Positions 25,466 through 33,833 of a DNA stretch of 64,000 bases are shown piece by piece. A program made the translations under genes and the position numbers. The notes beneath the pieces were generated by a model that did no database searches, was not told where the DNA came from, and was given only the letters and a program-made list of their open reading frames with translations. Source of the DNA: Microbacterium sp. BLY. Its GTDB lineage: Bacteria; Actinomycetota; Actinomycetes; Actinomycetales; Microbacteriaceae. Location of the stretch: positions 2,170,001 to 2,234,000 of the forward strand of contig NZ_JAGKSR010000001.1 in the NCBI RefSeq assembly GCF_017939615.1. Direction: 5' to 3'. The first letter of the stretch is position 1; each line of letters opens with the position of its first letter.

Positions 25466-27610
25466 GTGCCGGCGACGGCGGGAGTGCTCCTCGCTGAGCT
25501 GGTGCGGCTCGACCTCGCCTGCGCGCCGCACGTCCTGGCGCGTCTCGCTGCCGCTCTGGCGGGGGACACCCCGGCCATCATCGCGACAGCCGCGCGGCTG
25601 ACGCCCGAGGAACGCCGGGGGCTCCGCCCTCTGCCGTCCCCTCTTCCGGCCATCACCCGCCATCCGACGGTGCGGGACGATCTGCGGGCCGCGACGACGG
25701 AGGACCGCCGTCTCCTCCTGACGGTCGCGCTGTCCCTCGATGAGGAGCTGGGCCCGGTCCTGGCGGCCGACGGACGCGGTGTCGCGGACGTGATCCGCGG
25801 AAGCGCGGCGCGGCACCTCCTGATCCACGCCGGGCGCATCCGCATCACGGACCCGCGTGTGACGAATCACGTGCTCTCCTCCGCGACACCGGCGGAGGCC
25901 GAACGTACTCACCGCCGTCTGGCGGCCGTGCATGCCGAGCGGGGAGACCGCGCCGCGGCGGCCTGGCATCGCGCACGGGCCTGCCCGGTCGCGGATCCCA
26001 CCGTGGCGGTGGCCCTCATCGGCGGCGGCCGGGCTGCGGCGTCCGCGGGCCGTGCAGAGCGGGCCCTGTCCTTCGCCGCCGAGGCCGCGGCCCACGCCAC
26101 CGGCGGCCTGCGGGAGGAGGCGCGCGTCCTCGCGGGCTCTGCGGCGCTCGCGTGCGGTTTCGCCGCGGAGGCGGCCGACTGGCTGGGCGCGCTCTTCCCC
26201 GCGGCGGCCGAGCCTCGGCGGCTTCGTGCTCTCGGTCCGCTCCTCGCCGCGCACGCGGTGGTCCACGGCAGTGTCCCGATCGTGGACCCTCGGCGGTTCG
26301 CGCCCACCGCGCCGCCGCTCGCGGGTGACGCCGCCTGGCTGCGGACCGCAGGTATCGCCGCGATCCTCTGCGCCGAACGCGGCGACCGCGACCGCGCGCG
26401 ACGGTGGCTGGCCACGCTCCGGGAGGCCGCCGTCCGCACCGGTGAGCATGGCGCGCTGCGGGACGCCGTGGTGGGGCTGTGCGGTCTCCTCTCCGGCGAG
26501 ATCGTGACGGGCGGGGAGCCGGCCCCGTCCACTCCGCTCCTCGGGGGCGCGGGCGAGGCCCTGCACGCCGCGATCGCCGGGGACATCGACGAGGGCCTCC
26601 GCGTGCTCGGTTCGGCGGCTGGGTCCGCCCTGCGCGAGCGCGACCCGCTGATGCCTGGATTCGAGGGCAGCCCCGTGGCTCGGGCGTATCGGGCTGTGAC
26701 GGAGGTGCTCCTGCTCGTCTGGCGCGGCGATATCGGACGCGCGCGGGAAGCCCTGCTCGCGGCAGCTCTGGATGTGCCGATCGGGATCCCGTTCGCGGGA
26801 CTCGGCGTCGTGCTGGCCCGGCGGCTCGATCTCGCCGTGCTCGGTGCGCTCGGACCGTTCGCGCGGTCGCTGACTGCCGTCCTCCCGTCGAGCCGGGCTC
26901 CGGACGTACTCGTCGACCGCGCTGTCGAGGCGTTCCTGGACGGCTCGTTCGAGGCGGCCGCTGGAGCGATGGGCCTGTGGCAGGACCGCGGCGCCCCGCA
27001 TCCGCCGTTCGCGGTGCCGGGCCTGGATGACGTCCTGCTGCGGCATGGGGATGCCGGTCCGCCGCCGGTCCGGCCACCGGAGGCGGACGTCGCCCTGGCT
27101 CTGCGCCGCGTGGTCGCCCGCTCCGCTGACGGCGGCGGGCACACGGATCACGAGGCGCTGAGCACACAGGCACGAGGCCTGCGCTCACCGTTCGCACGGG
27201 GCCGCGTCGAGCTTCTCCTCGGCGCTCGGTGCGCCCTGCAGGGCGATGTCGTCCGCGCGCGGGTCCACCTCCAGCAGGCGGAACGGCTCTTCGATGCGGC
27301 CGGCGCGTCGGCCTGGGAGCGGACCGCTCGCCGCCGCCTCGACCGGCTGGATGCCGAGGGGCAGCGGTCCACAGCGGTGCCGGAGGAGCTGGGTGCGTGT
27401 CGGAGCGCGTGGGCGCAGCTGCTGACCGCGCGGGAGCTGGAGGTCGCGATGCTCGCGGTGGGCGGGACCGGGAACAGGGAGATCGCGGAGCGGCTGTCGG
27501 TGTCGGTCCGCACGGTCGAGGTGCACCTGGGGCGGGTCTTCTCGAAGCTGGGGGTGCGCAACCGGGTCGAACTCACGGTGCTGGCGCATCGCAGTGAGCG
27601 GCACCTCTGA
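25466..27610 (+). CDS. LuxR-family transcriptional regulator lacking an ATPase domain
   Basis: At least 714 residues. The C-terminus is a LuxR/GerE helix-turn-helix (LTARELEVAMLAVGGTGNREIAERLSVSVRTVEVHLGRVFSKLGV, about 650-695). The rest is Ala/Arg-rich and helical, consistent with the repeat region of LAL (MalT-like) regulators, but I see no Walker A or B motif, so the usual N-terminal ATPase is missing or decayed. The start is uncertain. GTG at 25466 is the first standard codon in frame, but the frame extends upstream through STPAGRFVVPATAG-like sequence, opening with ATT at 25430 after a G-run. Target genes are unknown; mutY on the opposite strand ends 8 bp downstream. Confidence 0.75.
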   Translation: MPATAGVLLAELVRLDLACAPHVLARLAAALAGDTPAIIATAARLTPEERRGLRPLPSPLPAITRHPTVRDDLRAATTEDRRLLLTVALSLDEELGPVLAADGRGVADVIRGSAARHLLIHAGRIRITDPRVTNHVLSSATPAEAERTHRRLAAVHAERGDRAAAAWHRARACPVADPTVAVALIGGGRAAASAGRAERALSFAAEAAAHATGGLREEARVLAGSAALACGFAAEAADWLGALFPAAAEPRRLRALGPLLAAHAVVHGSVPIVDPRRFAPTAPPLAGDAAWLRTAGIAAILCAERGDRDRARRWLATLREAAVRTGEHGALRDAVVGLCGLLSGEIVTGGEPAPSTPLLGGAGEALHAAIAGDIDEGLRVLGSAAGSALRERDPLMPGFEGSPVARAYRAVTEVLLLVWRGDIGRAREALLAAALDVPIGIPFAGLGVVLARRLDLAVLGALGPFARSLTAVLPSSRAPDVLVDRAVEAFLDGSFEAAAGAMGLWQDRGAPHPPFAVPGLDDVLLRHGDAGPPPVRPPEADVALALRRVVARSADGGGHTDHEALSTQARGLRSPFARGRVELLLGARCALQGDVVRARVHLQQAERLFDAAGASAWERTARRRLDRLDAEGQRSTAVPEELGACRSAWAQLLTARELEVAMLAVGGTGNREIAERLSVSVRTVEVHLGRVFSKLGVRNRVELTVLAHRSERHL

Positions 27611-27617
27611 CGTGTGG

Positions 27618-28514
27618 TCAGCGCGGCAGGGACAGGCCTTCGCCGTCGGCCTCCGCGAGCCCGTCCGCGACCAGCGAGTCGATCGCGCGATCCCGCTGCA
27701 GCCGGTCGGGCCAGTCCGGGAGGACGGCGACGAGGGGAACGGTCTTCGGTGCGGACTCGCGGAGCAGCCGCAGCACGGCGCCACGGGCCTGGCGATCCGA
27801 ACCCTCGTACGTCGCCTGCCGTCGCCGGGTGTCGCCCGTGTCGGGACGGCCCGCCGCGAGCCACGCGCAGGTGTCCGCCAGCGGGCAGCGTTCGCACCGC
27901 GGACTCCGGGCGGTGCAGACGGTCGCCCCGAGTTCCATCGTCGCGGCGTTGAGGACGGCGGCCTCGGCCGGGTCGTCGGGAAGCAGCGACGCCATGAGAG
28001 CGAGGTCCCGGCGGGACGGGGGCGCCGGCTGCGCACGCCCGTCGATCGCCCGCGCCAGGACGCGGCGGGTGTTGGTGTCGACGACCGGGTGGCGGTCGCC
28101 GTACGCGAAGACGGCGACGGCGCGCGCGGTGTAGTCGCCGATCCCGGACAGCGCGAGGAGAGCGTCGACGTCACGGGGCACGACCCCGCCGTGACGGTCG
28201 ACCACCTCGACGGCCGCGCGGTGCAGCCAGAGCGCCCGCCGCGGATAACCGAGGTTGGCCCACTGCTGCACGACGTCGGCGGGGGCCGCCGCCGCCATCG
28301 CCCGCGGTGTCGGCCAGCGGGCGAGCCAAGCGTCGAGATGGGGGATCACCCGGTTCACGGGCGTCTGCTGCAGCATGAACTCGCTGACGAGGACGCCCCA
28401 GGCGCCGAACCTCGCATGGAAGTCGGGTCGTCGCCACGGGAGGTCACGTGCGGCCTCCGCGTACCAACCGGGCAGACGCGCCATCGTCGCGGGGGACGGT
28501 GCGGGCGCGGCCAT
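27618..28514 (-). CDS. mutY: A/G-specific adenine DNA glycosylase
   Basis: A 298-residue MutY that removes adenine mispaired with 8-oxoguanine in base-excision repair. Catalytic Glu45 (SEFMLQQTPV), the helix-hairpin-helix with Asp146 (LSGIGDYTARAVAVFAYGDRHPVVDTN) and the [4Fe-4S] cluster ligands Cys200, 207, 210 and 216 (C-X6-C-X2-C-X5-C) are all present. The C-terminal part that recognises 8-oxoG is short, about 70 residues, as in other actinobacterial MutYs. It is divergent from truB. Both genes have TAGGCTGGAGGG directly before ATG, so the two promoters face away from each other within 63 bp. Confidence 0.95.
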   Translation of the reverse strand: MAAPAPSPATMARLPGWYAEAARDLPWRRPDFHARFGAWGVLVSEFMLQQTPVNRVIPHLDAWLARWPTPRAMAAAAPADVVQQWANLGYPRRALWLHRAAVEVVDRHGGVVPRDVDALLALSGIGDYTARAVAVFAYGDRHPVVDTNTRRVLARAIDGRAQPAPPSRRDLALMASLLPDDPAEAAVLNAATMELGATVCTARSPRCERCPLADTCAWLAAGRPDTGDTRRRQATYEGSDRQARGAVLRLLRESAPKTVPLVAVLPDWPDRLQRDRAIDSLVADGLAEADGEGLSLPR

Positions 28515-28520
28515 CCCTCC

Positions 28521-28526
28521 AGCCTA
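28521..28526 (-). promoter_or_regulatory. Probable -10 element (TAGGCT), leaderless mutY
   Basis: TAGGCT on the minus strand with 6 bases (GGAGGG) to the mutY ATG. The GGAGGG would be too close to serve as a normal ribosome-binding site. Confidence 0.65.
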
Positions 28527-28565
28527 GGCGAGCACCGCCCGGCGTTCTCCGCGCTCCGGCGTCGG

Positions 28566-28571
28566 TAGGCT
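28566..28571 (+). promoter_or_regulatory. Probable -10 element (TAGGCT), leaderless truB
   Basis: TAGGCT with 6 bases (GGAGGG) to the truB ATG, the mirror image of the mutY promoter on the other strand. Confidence 0.65.
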
Positions 28572-28577
28572 GGAGGG

Positions 28578-29471
28578 ATGGTCACCCCGGGCATCCTCCT
28601 CGTCGACAAGCCCGGCGGGCTGACCAGCCACGACGTGGTCGCCCGCACCCGGAGGGCCTTCGGCACCCGCAAGGTCGGGCATGCGGGCACACTCGATCCG
28701 ATGGCCACGGGGCTGCTCGTGATCGGCGTCGAGGGCGCGACCCGGCTGCTCACGTACATCGTGGGGGCGGACAAGACATACGAGGGGACGATCCGGCTCG
28801 GCGCGGTCACCACGACCGACGACGCCGAGGGGGACATCGTCCACACGGCCGCTCCTGCGGCCCTCGCCGCCGTCGACGACGGCGCGATAGACGTCGGGAT
28901 CGCGGCTCTCACCGGCGTGCTCTCCCAGGTCCCCAGTGCGGTGTCGGCGATCAAGGTGGACGGCCGCCGCGCCTACGATCGCGTCCGTGCCGGCGAAGAG
29001 GTCCAGCTCGCGCCGCGCGAGGTGGTCGTCTCGCGTTTCGACGTCGTCGCGCGGCGCCGCCGGCCGGACGCCATCGACCTGGATGTCATCGTGGACTGCT
29101 CCTCCGGCACCTACATCCGCTCGCTCGCCCGCGACCTGGGGGCGGCGCTGGGCGTCGGCGGTCACCTGACGGCGCTGCGCCGAACGAGGGTCGGTCCGTT
29201 CGCGGTGGCCGACGCCGTGCCGCTCGACGCGCTCGACGGTGCGCCCCTGCTCACACCCGGACAGGCCGCCGGTCTCGTCCTCCCCGTCTTCCCCGTCACC
29301 TCCGAGGAGGCGCGCGACCTGCGACACGGCAAGCGCCTGGTCGGACGCGCGGACCGGCTGGAGGGCCCCCTCGCCGCCGCGCTCGAGGCCGATGGGGAGC
29401 TGGTCGGCATCGTCGAGAAGCGCGGCGCCGACGTGAAGAGCGCCATGAACATGCCGGAGGTCTCCCGATGA
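28578..29471 (+). CDS. truB: tRNA pseudouridine(55) synthase
   Basis: A 297-residue TruB that isomerises U55 to pseudouridine in the T-loop of tRNAs. The catalytic Asp40 lies in KVGHAGTLDPMATGLL; VSAIKVDGRRAYDRVRAGE and DVIVDCSSGTYIRSLARDLG are further family signatures. The C-terminal about 65 residues form the small RNA-binding part. Its stop codon overlaps the start of the next gene (ATGA), so translation is probably coupled to the two membrane-protein genes and ribF. Confidence 0.96.
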   Translation: MVTPGILLVDKPGGLTSHDVVARTRRAFGTRKVGHAGTLDPMATGLLVIGVEGATRLLTYIVGADKTYEGTIRLGAVTTTDDAEGDIVHTAAPAALAAVDDGAIDVGIAALTGVLSQVPSAVSAIKVDGRRAYDRVRAGEEVQLAPREVVVSRFDVVARRRRPDAIDLDVIVDCSSGTYIRSLARDLGAALGVGGHLTALRRTRVGPFAVADAVPLDALDGAPLLTPGQAAGLVLPVFPVTSEEARDLRHGKRLVGRADRLEGPLAAALEADGELVGIVEKRGADVKSAMNMPEVSR

Positions 29472-29836
29472 TCCTGTGGTTCACGATCGTGCAGATCGTC
29501 GTCTCCGTCGCCGCCGGGCTGTTCTGCCTCGGCGTGGGACTGGCCGGACGACGACCGAGTGACTTCTCGGTGGGAGCCCTCGCGCTGGTCGAGGTGCTCC
29601 TGATCGTCCAGGTCGTCGTCGCCATCGTGGCGCCGCTCGCGGGCAACCCTCCGACGGGTGATCTGCTGGAGTTCTGGGTGTATCTCGTCTCGGCAGTCCT
29701 GCTGCCGGTCGGCGCCGTCCTCTGGGCGCTGATGGAGCGCAGCCGGTGGAGCACGGTGGTGCTCGGTGTGGCGGCGCTCGCGATCGCGATCATGCTCTGG
29801 CGCATGCAGGTGATCTGGACCGTCCAGGTCGCCTGA
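29468..29836 (+). CDS. Small four-helix membrane protein
   Basis: A 122-residue protein with four predicted membrane helices (ILWFTIVQIVVSVAAGLF, ALALVEVLLIVQVVVAIVA, LLEFWVYLVSAVLLPVGAVLWALM, VVLGVAALAIAIMLWRMQVIW) and no catalytic motif. Such proteins are commonly found between truB and ribF in Microbacteriaceae-like gene orders, which is inference from memory of the neighbourhood. It overlaps the truB stop by 4 bp and is therefore in the truB-ribF operon. Function unknown. Confidence 0.8.
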   Translation: MILWFTIVQIVVSVAAGLFCLGVGLAGRRPSDFSVGALALVEVLLIVQVVVAIVAPLAGNPPTGDLLEFWVYLVSAVLLPVGAVLWALMERSRWSTVVLGVAALAIAIMLWRMQVIWTVQVA

Positions 29837-29892
29837 CGGGCCTCAGGGGGCGGACGCCGGGCGGCTCACCCGGCTCTAGGATGGAATGCGCT

Positions 29893-30330
29893 ATGAGCTC
29901 CACCGCCCCCACCACTCGGATGACCGGAATCGGTCGCGTCCTCGTGATCGTCTACGCCGTCATGGCGCTGGCGGCCACCGGACGCAGCTTCGTGCAGATC
30001 GTGCGCCGGTTCGATGAGGCGCCACTCGCCTACACGCTGTCGGCGCTGGCGGCGGTGGTGTATGTGCTGGCCACGCTCGCGCTGATCTTCGCCCGCCGCC
30101 GGGGCTGGTACACGGTCGCCTGGGTGGCGATCGTCTTCGAGCTCACGGGCGTGCTCGTGGTCGGGGTCCTCAGCATCGTGCTCCCGGAGCTGTTCCAGCA
30201 CGAGACCGTGTGGTCGCTCTTCGGGCGCGGGTACCTGTTCATCCCGCTCGTCCTTCCCGTCTTCGGGATCTGGTGGCTGCGCACGCATCGGCCCGTCGAC
30301 GCCGAGCGTCCGGTCGAGGTCGCCGCGTGA
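29893..30330 (+). CDS. Membrane protein of unknown function in the truB-ribF operon
   Basis: A 145-residue protein with four predicted membrane helices (GRVLVIVYAVMALAATG, LSALAAVVYVLATLALIFA, VAWVAIVFELTGVLVVGVLSIV, YLFIPLVLPVFGIWWL), an amphipathic segment LPELFQHETVWSLFGRG and a polar tail. No motif assigns a function. The ATG at 29893 is preferred; an ATG 12 bases upstream is also in frame. Its stop overlaps the ribF GTG start (GTGA), implying coupled translation. Confidence 0.8.
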   Translation: MSSTAPTTRMTGIGRVLVIVYAVMALAATGRSFVQIVRRFDEAPLAYTLSALAAVVYVLATLALIFARRRGWYTVAWVAIVFELTGVLVVGVLSIVLPELFQHETVWSLFGRGYLFIPLVLPVFGIWWLRTHRPVDAERPVEVAA

Positions 30331-31277
30331 TCGTCTTCCGTAGTCCGGCCGAGGTGCCGGAGGGCTATGGCCCCAGTGCGGTTGCCATCGGCAAGTTCGA
30401 CGGTGTGCACGAGGGACATCGCGCCGTCATCCGGCGTCTGAACGACGCGGCCGCCGCCTCGGGAAGTCGCGCCGTCGCGGTCACCTTCGACCGGAACCCC
30501 CTGGCGGTGATCCGCCCCGACCGGTGCCCCGAGAACGTCGTGACCGTCGATCGCAAGCTGGAGCTGCTCGGCGAGCTCGGGCTCGACGCGACGCTCGTGC
30601 TCACGTTCGACGAGGAACTTGCGGCCCGCAGCGCGGAGGAGTTCGTCGTCGACATCCTCGTCGGCGCACTGCACGTGTCGACCGTGCTCGTGGGGGCGGA
30701 CTTCCGCTTCGGGCACCGCGGGGCCGGCACCCCGGACCTCCTGCGCGAGCTCGGCCCGCGATACGGGTTCACGGTCGAGGTCGTCGACGACGTGTACCTT
30801 CCCGGCTCGAGCCGGCGCGTGTCGTCGAGTTGGATCCGCGAGCTGCTCATGGAGGGCGACGTCGCGGGCGCCACCCGCGCGCTCGGGCGGTACCCCGATG
30901 TGCGGGGTGTCGTGGTGCACGGTCTCAAGCGCGGGCGTGAGCTCGGGTTCCCGACCGCGAACCTCTCTACGATCGTCGACGCCTTCGTGCCGGCGGACGG
31001 CGTGTACGCGGGCTGGCTCGTCGATCACGACACCGGGATCCGTCATCCCTCGGCGATCTCGGTGGGGACGAACCCCACCTTCGACGACGTGCTCGTGCGC
31101 CAGGTCGAGGCGCATGTGCTCGGGGAGACCGGCCTCGACCTCTACGGGCATGACGTCACGGTCGAGTTCGTGGAGCGCCTCCGTGGGATGGTGGCGTTCG
31201 AGGGGATCGAGAAGCTCATGGTGCAGATGTCGGCCGACGTCGCCCAGGCGGCTGCCATCCTCGGCACTTCCGACTGA
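30327..31277 (+). CDS. ribF: Bifunctional riboflavin kinase/FAD synthetase
   Basis: A 316-residue RibF that phosphorylates riboflavin to FMN and adenylates FMN to FAD. The N-terminal nucleotidyltransferase domain has AIGKFDGVHEGHRAVI (a GxFDGxHxGH motif, about 20-35), VTFDRNPLAVI and GADFRFGHRGAG, then SSSWIRELL. The C-terminal flavokinase domain has VVHGLKRGRELGFPTANLS and DGVYAGWLV, then SVGTNPTF. The GTG start overlaps the preceding stop codon. In many actinobacteria rpsO follows ribF directly; here rpsO is about 16.6 kb away. Confidence 0.96.
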   Translation: MIVFRSPAEVPEGYGPSAVAIGKFDGVHEGHRAVIRRLNDAAAASGSRAVAVTFDRNPLAVIRPDRCPENVVTVDRKLELLGELGLDATLVLTFDEELAARSAEEFVVDILVGALHVSTVLVGADFRFGHRGAGTPDLLRELGPRYGFTVEVVDDVYLPGSSRRVSSSWIRELLMEGDVAGATRALGRYPDVRGVVVHGLKRGRELGFPTANLSTIVDAFVPADGVYAGWLVDHDTGIRHPSAISVGTNPTFDDVLVRQVEAHVLGETGLDLYGHDVTVEFVERLRGMVAFEGIEKLMVQMSADVAQAAAILGTSD

Positions 31278-31324
31278 CAGCCGGAGGCCCCGCCGTGTTT
31301 CCGCGGGACGTCGACGGCATGGCA

Positions 31325-31330
31325 TAGAAT
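31325..31330 (+). promoter_or_regulatory. Possible -10 element (TAGAAT) for the SNF2 helicase gene
   Basis: TAGAAT lies in the 206-bp gap after ribF and would give a leader of about 145 bases. The leader has several GC-rich inverted segments but no recognised riboswitch. Confidence 0.4.
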
Positions 31331-31483
31331 GGGGACAGGTTCCCACCGGTCCCGTACGTATCGCGTGCATCGGAGGGAACACCGATCCACGGTCCGCACG
31401 GTCCTGGCTCACGCCACACGCGGACGACGAGAACGGCCCACGGCTCCCTGGGGGTGCCGGGGCCCTTCAGGCTCAGGAGGAGC

Positions 31484-33628
31484 ATGCCGACCACGGCAAC
31501 CGCCGCCCCGCGGCGCAAGAAGACGTCCCGTCGCGACGACGAGGCACCCCTCATCCCGATCCTCGCGCGCAAGGTGCGCGAGATCGAGGCGAAGTCTCAG
31601 CGCGGCAAGCTGGGCCCCACGAACCGCACGAAGTTCCAGGTCATCGCCTTCCTGGTGCGCGAGGAGCGCGCCCGGGTGAAGGCGGACACCGAGATCACCG
31701 ACGCCGCCCGCACCGAGCTGCTGAAGCGTCTCGACGGCGTCGCCACGATCCTCGCCAAGACGGCGGCCCGCGACACGTCGCTCATCCAGCTGCTCGAGGC
31801 CGACCAGGCCACGTCGCCGGTCGCCAAGCGGATGCGGCGCGACTGGTTGCTCGAGTCGGGGGCTGAGCTGCCGCCCGAGGAGCTCATCATCGCCGACCCC
31901 GCCCCCGTGCAGGTCTCCGTGGTGCCGGCCGCGATCGCCGAGCGCCAGGTCACGCCGCCGTCGGTGGAGGCGCGACAGCTCGCCAATCCGTTCCTCGCGC
32001 CCGACCTCACTCCGCGTCCGGCCAGTACGCCTCGTCGTCGCCTCGACGGCTGGGAGCTGATGGGACCGCTGTACAAGGCGTTCGAGACCGGCGCGGGCGG
32101 CTCCGCCGCGTCGATGGAGCTCCCGCCCGCTCCGGAGTTCGATCACATCTCGCCCAAGGGTCGTGAGGTGATGGTGCACCAGTCGCGCTTCCTCGAGGCG
32201 GTGCGGGCGGGGCACCGCAGCTTCCTCCTCGCCGACGAGCCGGGCCTCGGCAAGACCGCGCAGTCGGTGCTCGCGGCCTCCGTCGCCGGCGCCTACCCGC
32301 TGCTGGTGGTCGTGCCCAACGTCGTGAAGATGAACTGGGCGCGCGAGGTGGAGCGGTGGACGCCGCAGCGTCGTGCGACGGTGATCCAGGGTGACGGCGA
32401 CGACATCGACGCGTTCGCCGACGTGTTCATCGTCAACTACGAGATCCTCGACCGGCACATGTCGTGGCTCGCGTCGATCGGCCTGCGCGGCATGGTCGTC
32501 GACGAGGCCCACTTCATCAAGAACCTGTCGTCGCAGCGCTCGCAGAACGTGCTGTCGCTCGCCGCCCAGGTGCGTGAGCGCACCCCGGGACACGACCCGC
32601 TCATGCTCGCGCTCACGGGCACCCCGCTCATCAACGACGTCGAGGACTTCGACGCCATCTGGCGGTTCCTCGGATGGACCAACGGCGAGAAGCCCGGCCC
32701 TGAGCTCATGGAGAAGCTCGACGCGACGGGGCTGACGCCCGCGGACAAGGCTTTCTACCCGGAGGCGCGAGACGCCGTCATCTCGATGGGCATCGTGCGC
32801 CGGAAGAAGAAGGACGTCGCGGCCGACCTCCCGGACAAGCTGGTCGCCGACCTCCCGGTGCAGCTCGACGACGAGTTCGGCCGCAGCATCCGTCAGGCCG
32901 AACGCGAGCTGGGCGAGCGGCTGGCCGCTCGCTACCATCGCATCATCGAGGCTCGGGGCGAGCGCGGACTCGCTCCCGGGGAGATCGACGACGATATCGT
33001 CCGTCTCGTCGCGCAGAACGAGCTCGAGGAGTCGAAGGCCGCCGGCACGGGTGGGGACAACGTCTTCACCATGGTGCGCCGCATCGGTCAGGCGAAGGCC
33101 CTCCTCGCTGCGGATTACGCTGCCCAGCTGCAGCGCTCCGTCGGCAAGGTCGTGTTCTTCGCGAAGCACATCGACGTCATGGACCAGGCTGAGGCGCACT
33201 TCGCCGCCGCCGGGATCCGCGCGGTGTCGATCCGCGGCGATCAGTCCACGACGGCTCGTCAGCAGGCGATCGACGACTTCAACGGCGATCCCGGGGTCGG
33301 CATCGCCGTCTGCTCGCTCACCGCGGCGGGGGTCGGCCTGAACCTCCAGGCGGCCTCGAACGTGGTGCTCGCGGAGCTGTCGTGGACGGCGGCCGAGCAG
33401 ACGCAGGCCATCGACCGCGTGCACCGCATCGGCCAGGGCGAGCCCGTGACGGCGTGGCGCATCATCGCAGCCCACACCATTGACACGAAGATCGCGGAGC
33501 TCATCGACCAGAAGCAGGGCCTCGCGGCCCGTGCCCTGGACGGCGAGGCGACCGAGGAGACGGCGAGCGAGTCGGTGCAGCTCGCGGCACTCATGCACCT
33601 GCTGCGGGAGGCTCTCGGCGGCCGCTGA
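31484..33628 (+). CDS. SNF2-family DEAD/DEAH-box helicase
   Basis: A 714-residue SNF2 ATPase. A basic, Lys/Arg-rich N-terminus (about 1-60) is followed by a region without clear similarity to about residue 215, then the two RecA lobes: Walker A in LADEPGLGKTAQS (about 249-261), DEAH at 340-343 (VVDEAHFIKN), ALTGTPLIND, and in lobe 2 VVFFAKHIDVMDQ, AVSIRGDQS, NLQAASNVVLAELSW and QAIDRVHRIGQ (motif VI). Such proteins move along duplex DNA or remodel protein-DNA complexes. No methyltransferase or nuclease domain or partner gene is nearby, so a defence-system role is not indicated. The ATG at 31484 has AGGAGG upstream. Confidence 0.9.
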   Translation: MPTTATAAPRRKKTSRRDDEAPLIPILARKVREIEAKSQRGKLGPTNRTKFQVIAFLVREERARVKADTEITDAARTELLKRLDGVATILAKTAARDTSLIQLLEADQATSPVAKRMRRDWLLESGAELPPEELIIADPAPVQVSVVPAAIAERQVTPPSVEARQLANPFLAPDLTPRPASTPRRRLDGWELMGPLYKAFETGAGGSAASMELPPAPEFDHISPKGREVMVHQSRFLEAVRAGHRSFLLADEPGLGKTAQSVLAASVAGAYPLLVVVPNVVKMNWAREVERWTPQRRATVIQGDGDDIDAFADVFIVNYEILDRHMSWLASIGLRGMVVDEAHFIKNLSSQRSQNVLSLAAQVRERTPGHDPLMLALTGTPLINDVEDFDAIWRFLGWTNGEKPGPELMEKLDATGLTPADKAFYPEARDAVISMGIVRRKKKDVAADLPDKLVADLPVQLDDEFGRSIRQAERELGERLAARYHRIIEARGERGLAPGEIDDDIVRLVAQNELEESKAAGTGGDNVFTMVRRIGQAKALLAADYAAQLQRSVGKVVFFAKHIDVMDQAEAHFAAAGIRAVSIRGDQSTTARQQAIDDFNGDPGVGIAVCSLTAAGVGLNLQAASNVVLAELSWTAAEQTQAIDRVHRIGQGEPVTAWRIIAAHTIDTKIAELIDQKQGLAARALDGEATEETASESVQLAALMHLLREALGGR

Positions 33629-33772
33629 GAGCATGTCAAGAAGCTCAATTCTTAACGCCGCACGGCGACGCGAATCCTGCCTCGACGCGAAAATCGTCGC
33701 CTCCGTCCGTCGAGGTCGTCAAGATCACCGGTTTTCGACACCCTCGAATGGCCTTGTGAGGGGCGGGGGCGC

Positions 33773-33778
33773 TAGTGT
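33773..33778 (+). promoter_or_regulatory. Possible -10 element (TAGTGT) for pfkA
   Basis: TAGTGT about 55 bases before the pfkA ATG, in a locally less GC-rich 205-bp gap. No clear -35 element. Confidence 0.4.
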
Positions 33779-33833
33779 CGATCGCAGGCACTGTCGCCTC
33801 ACCCCCCTTCCCTCGACCTCCGAAGGCAGCAGC

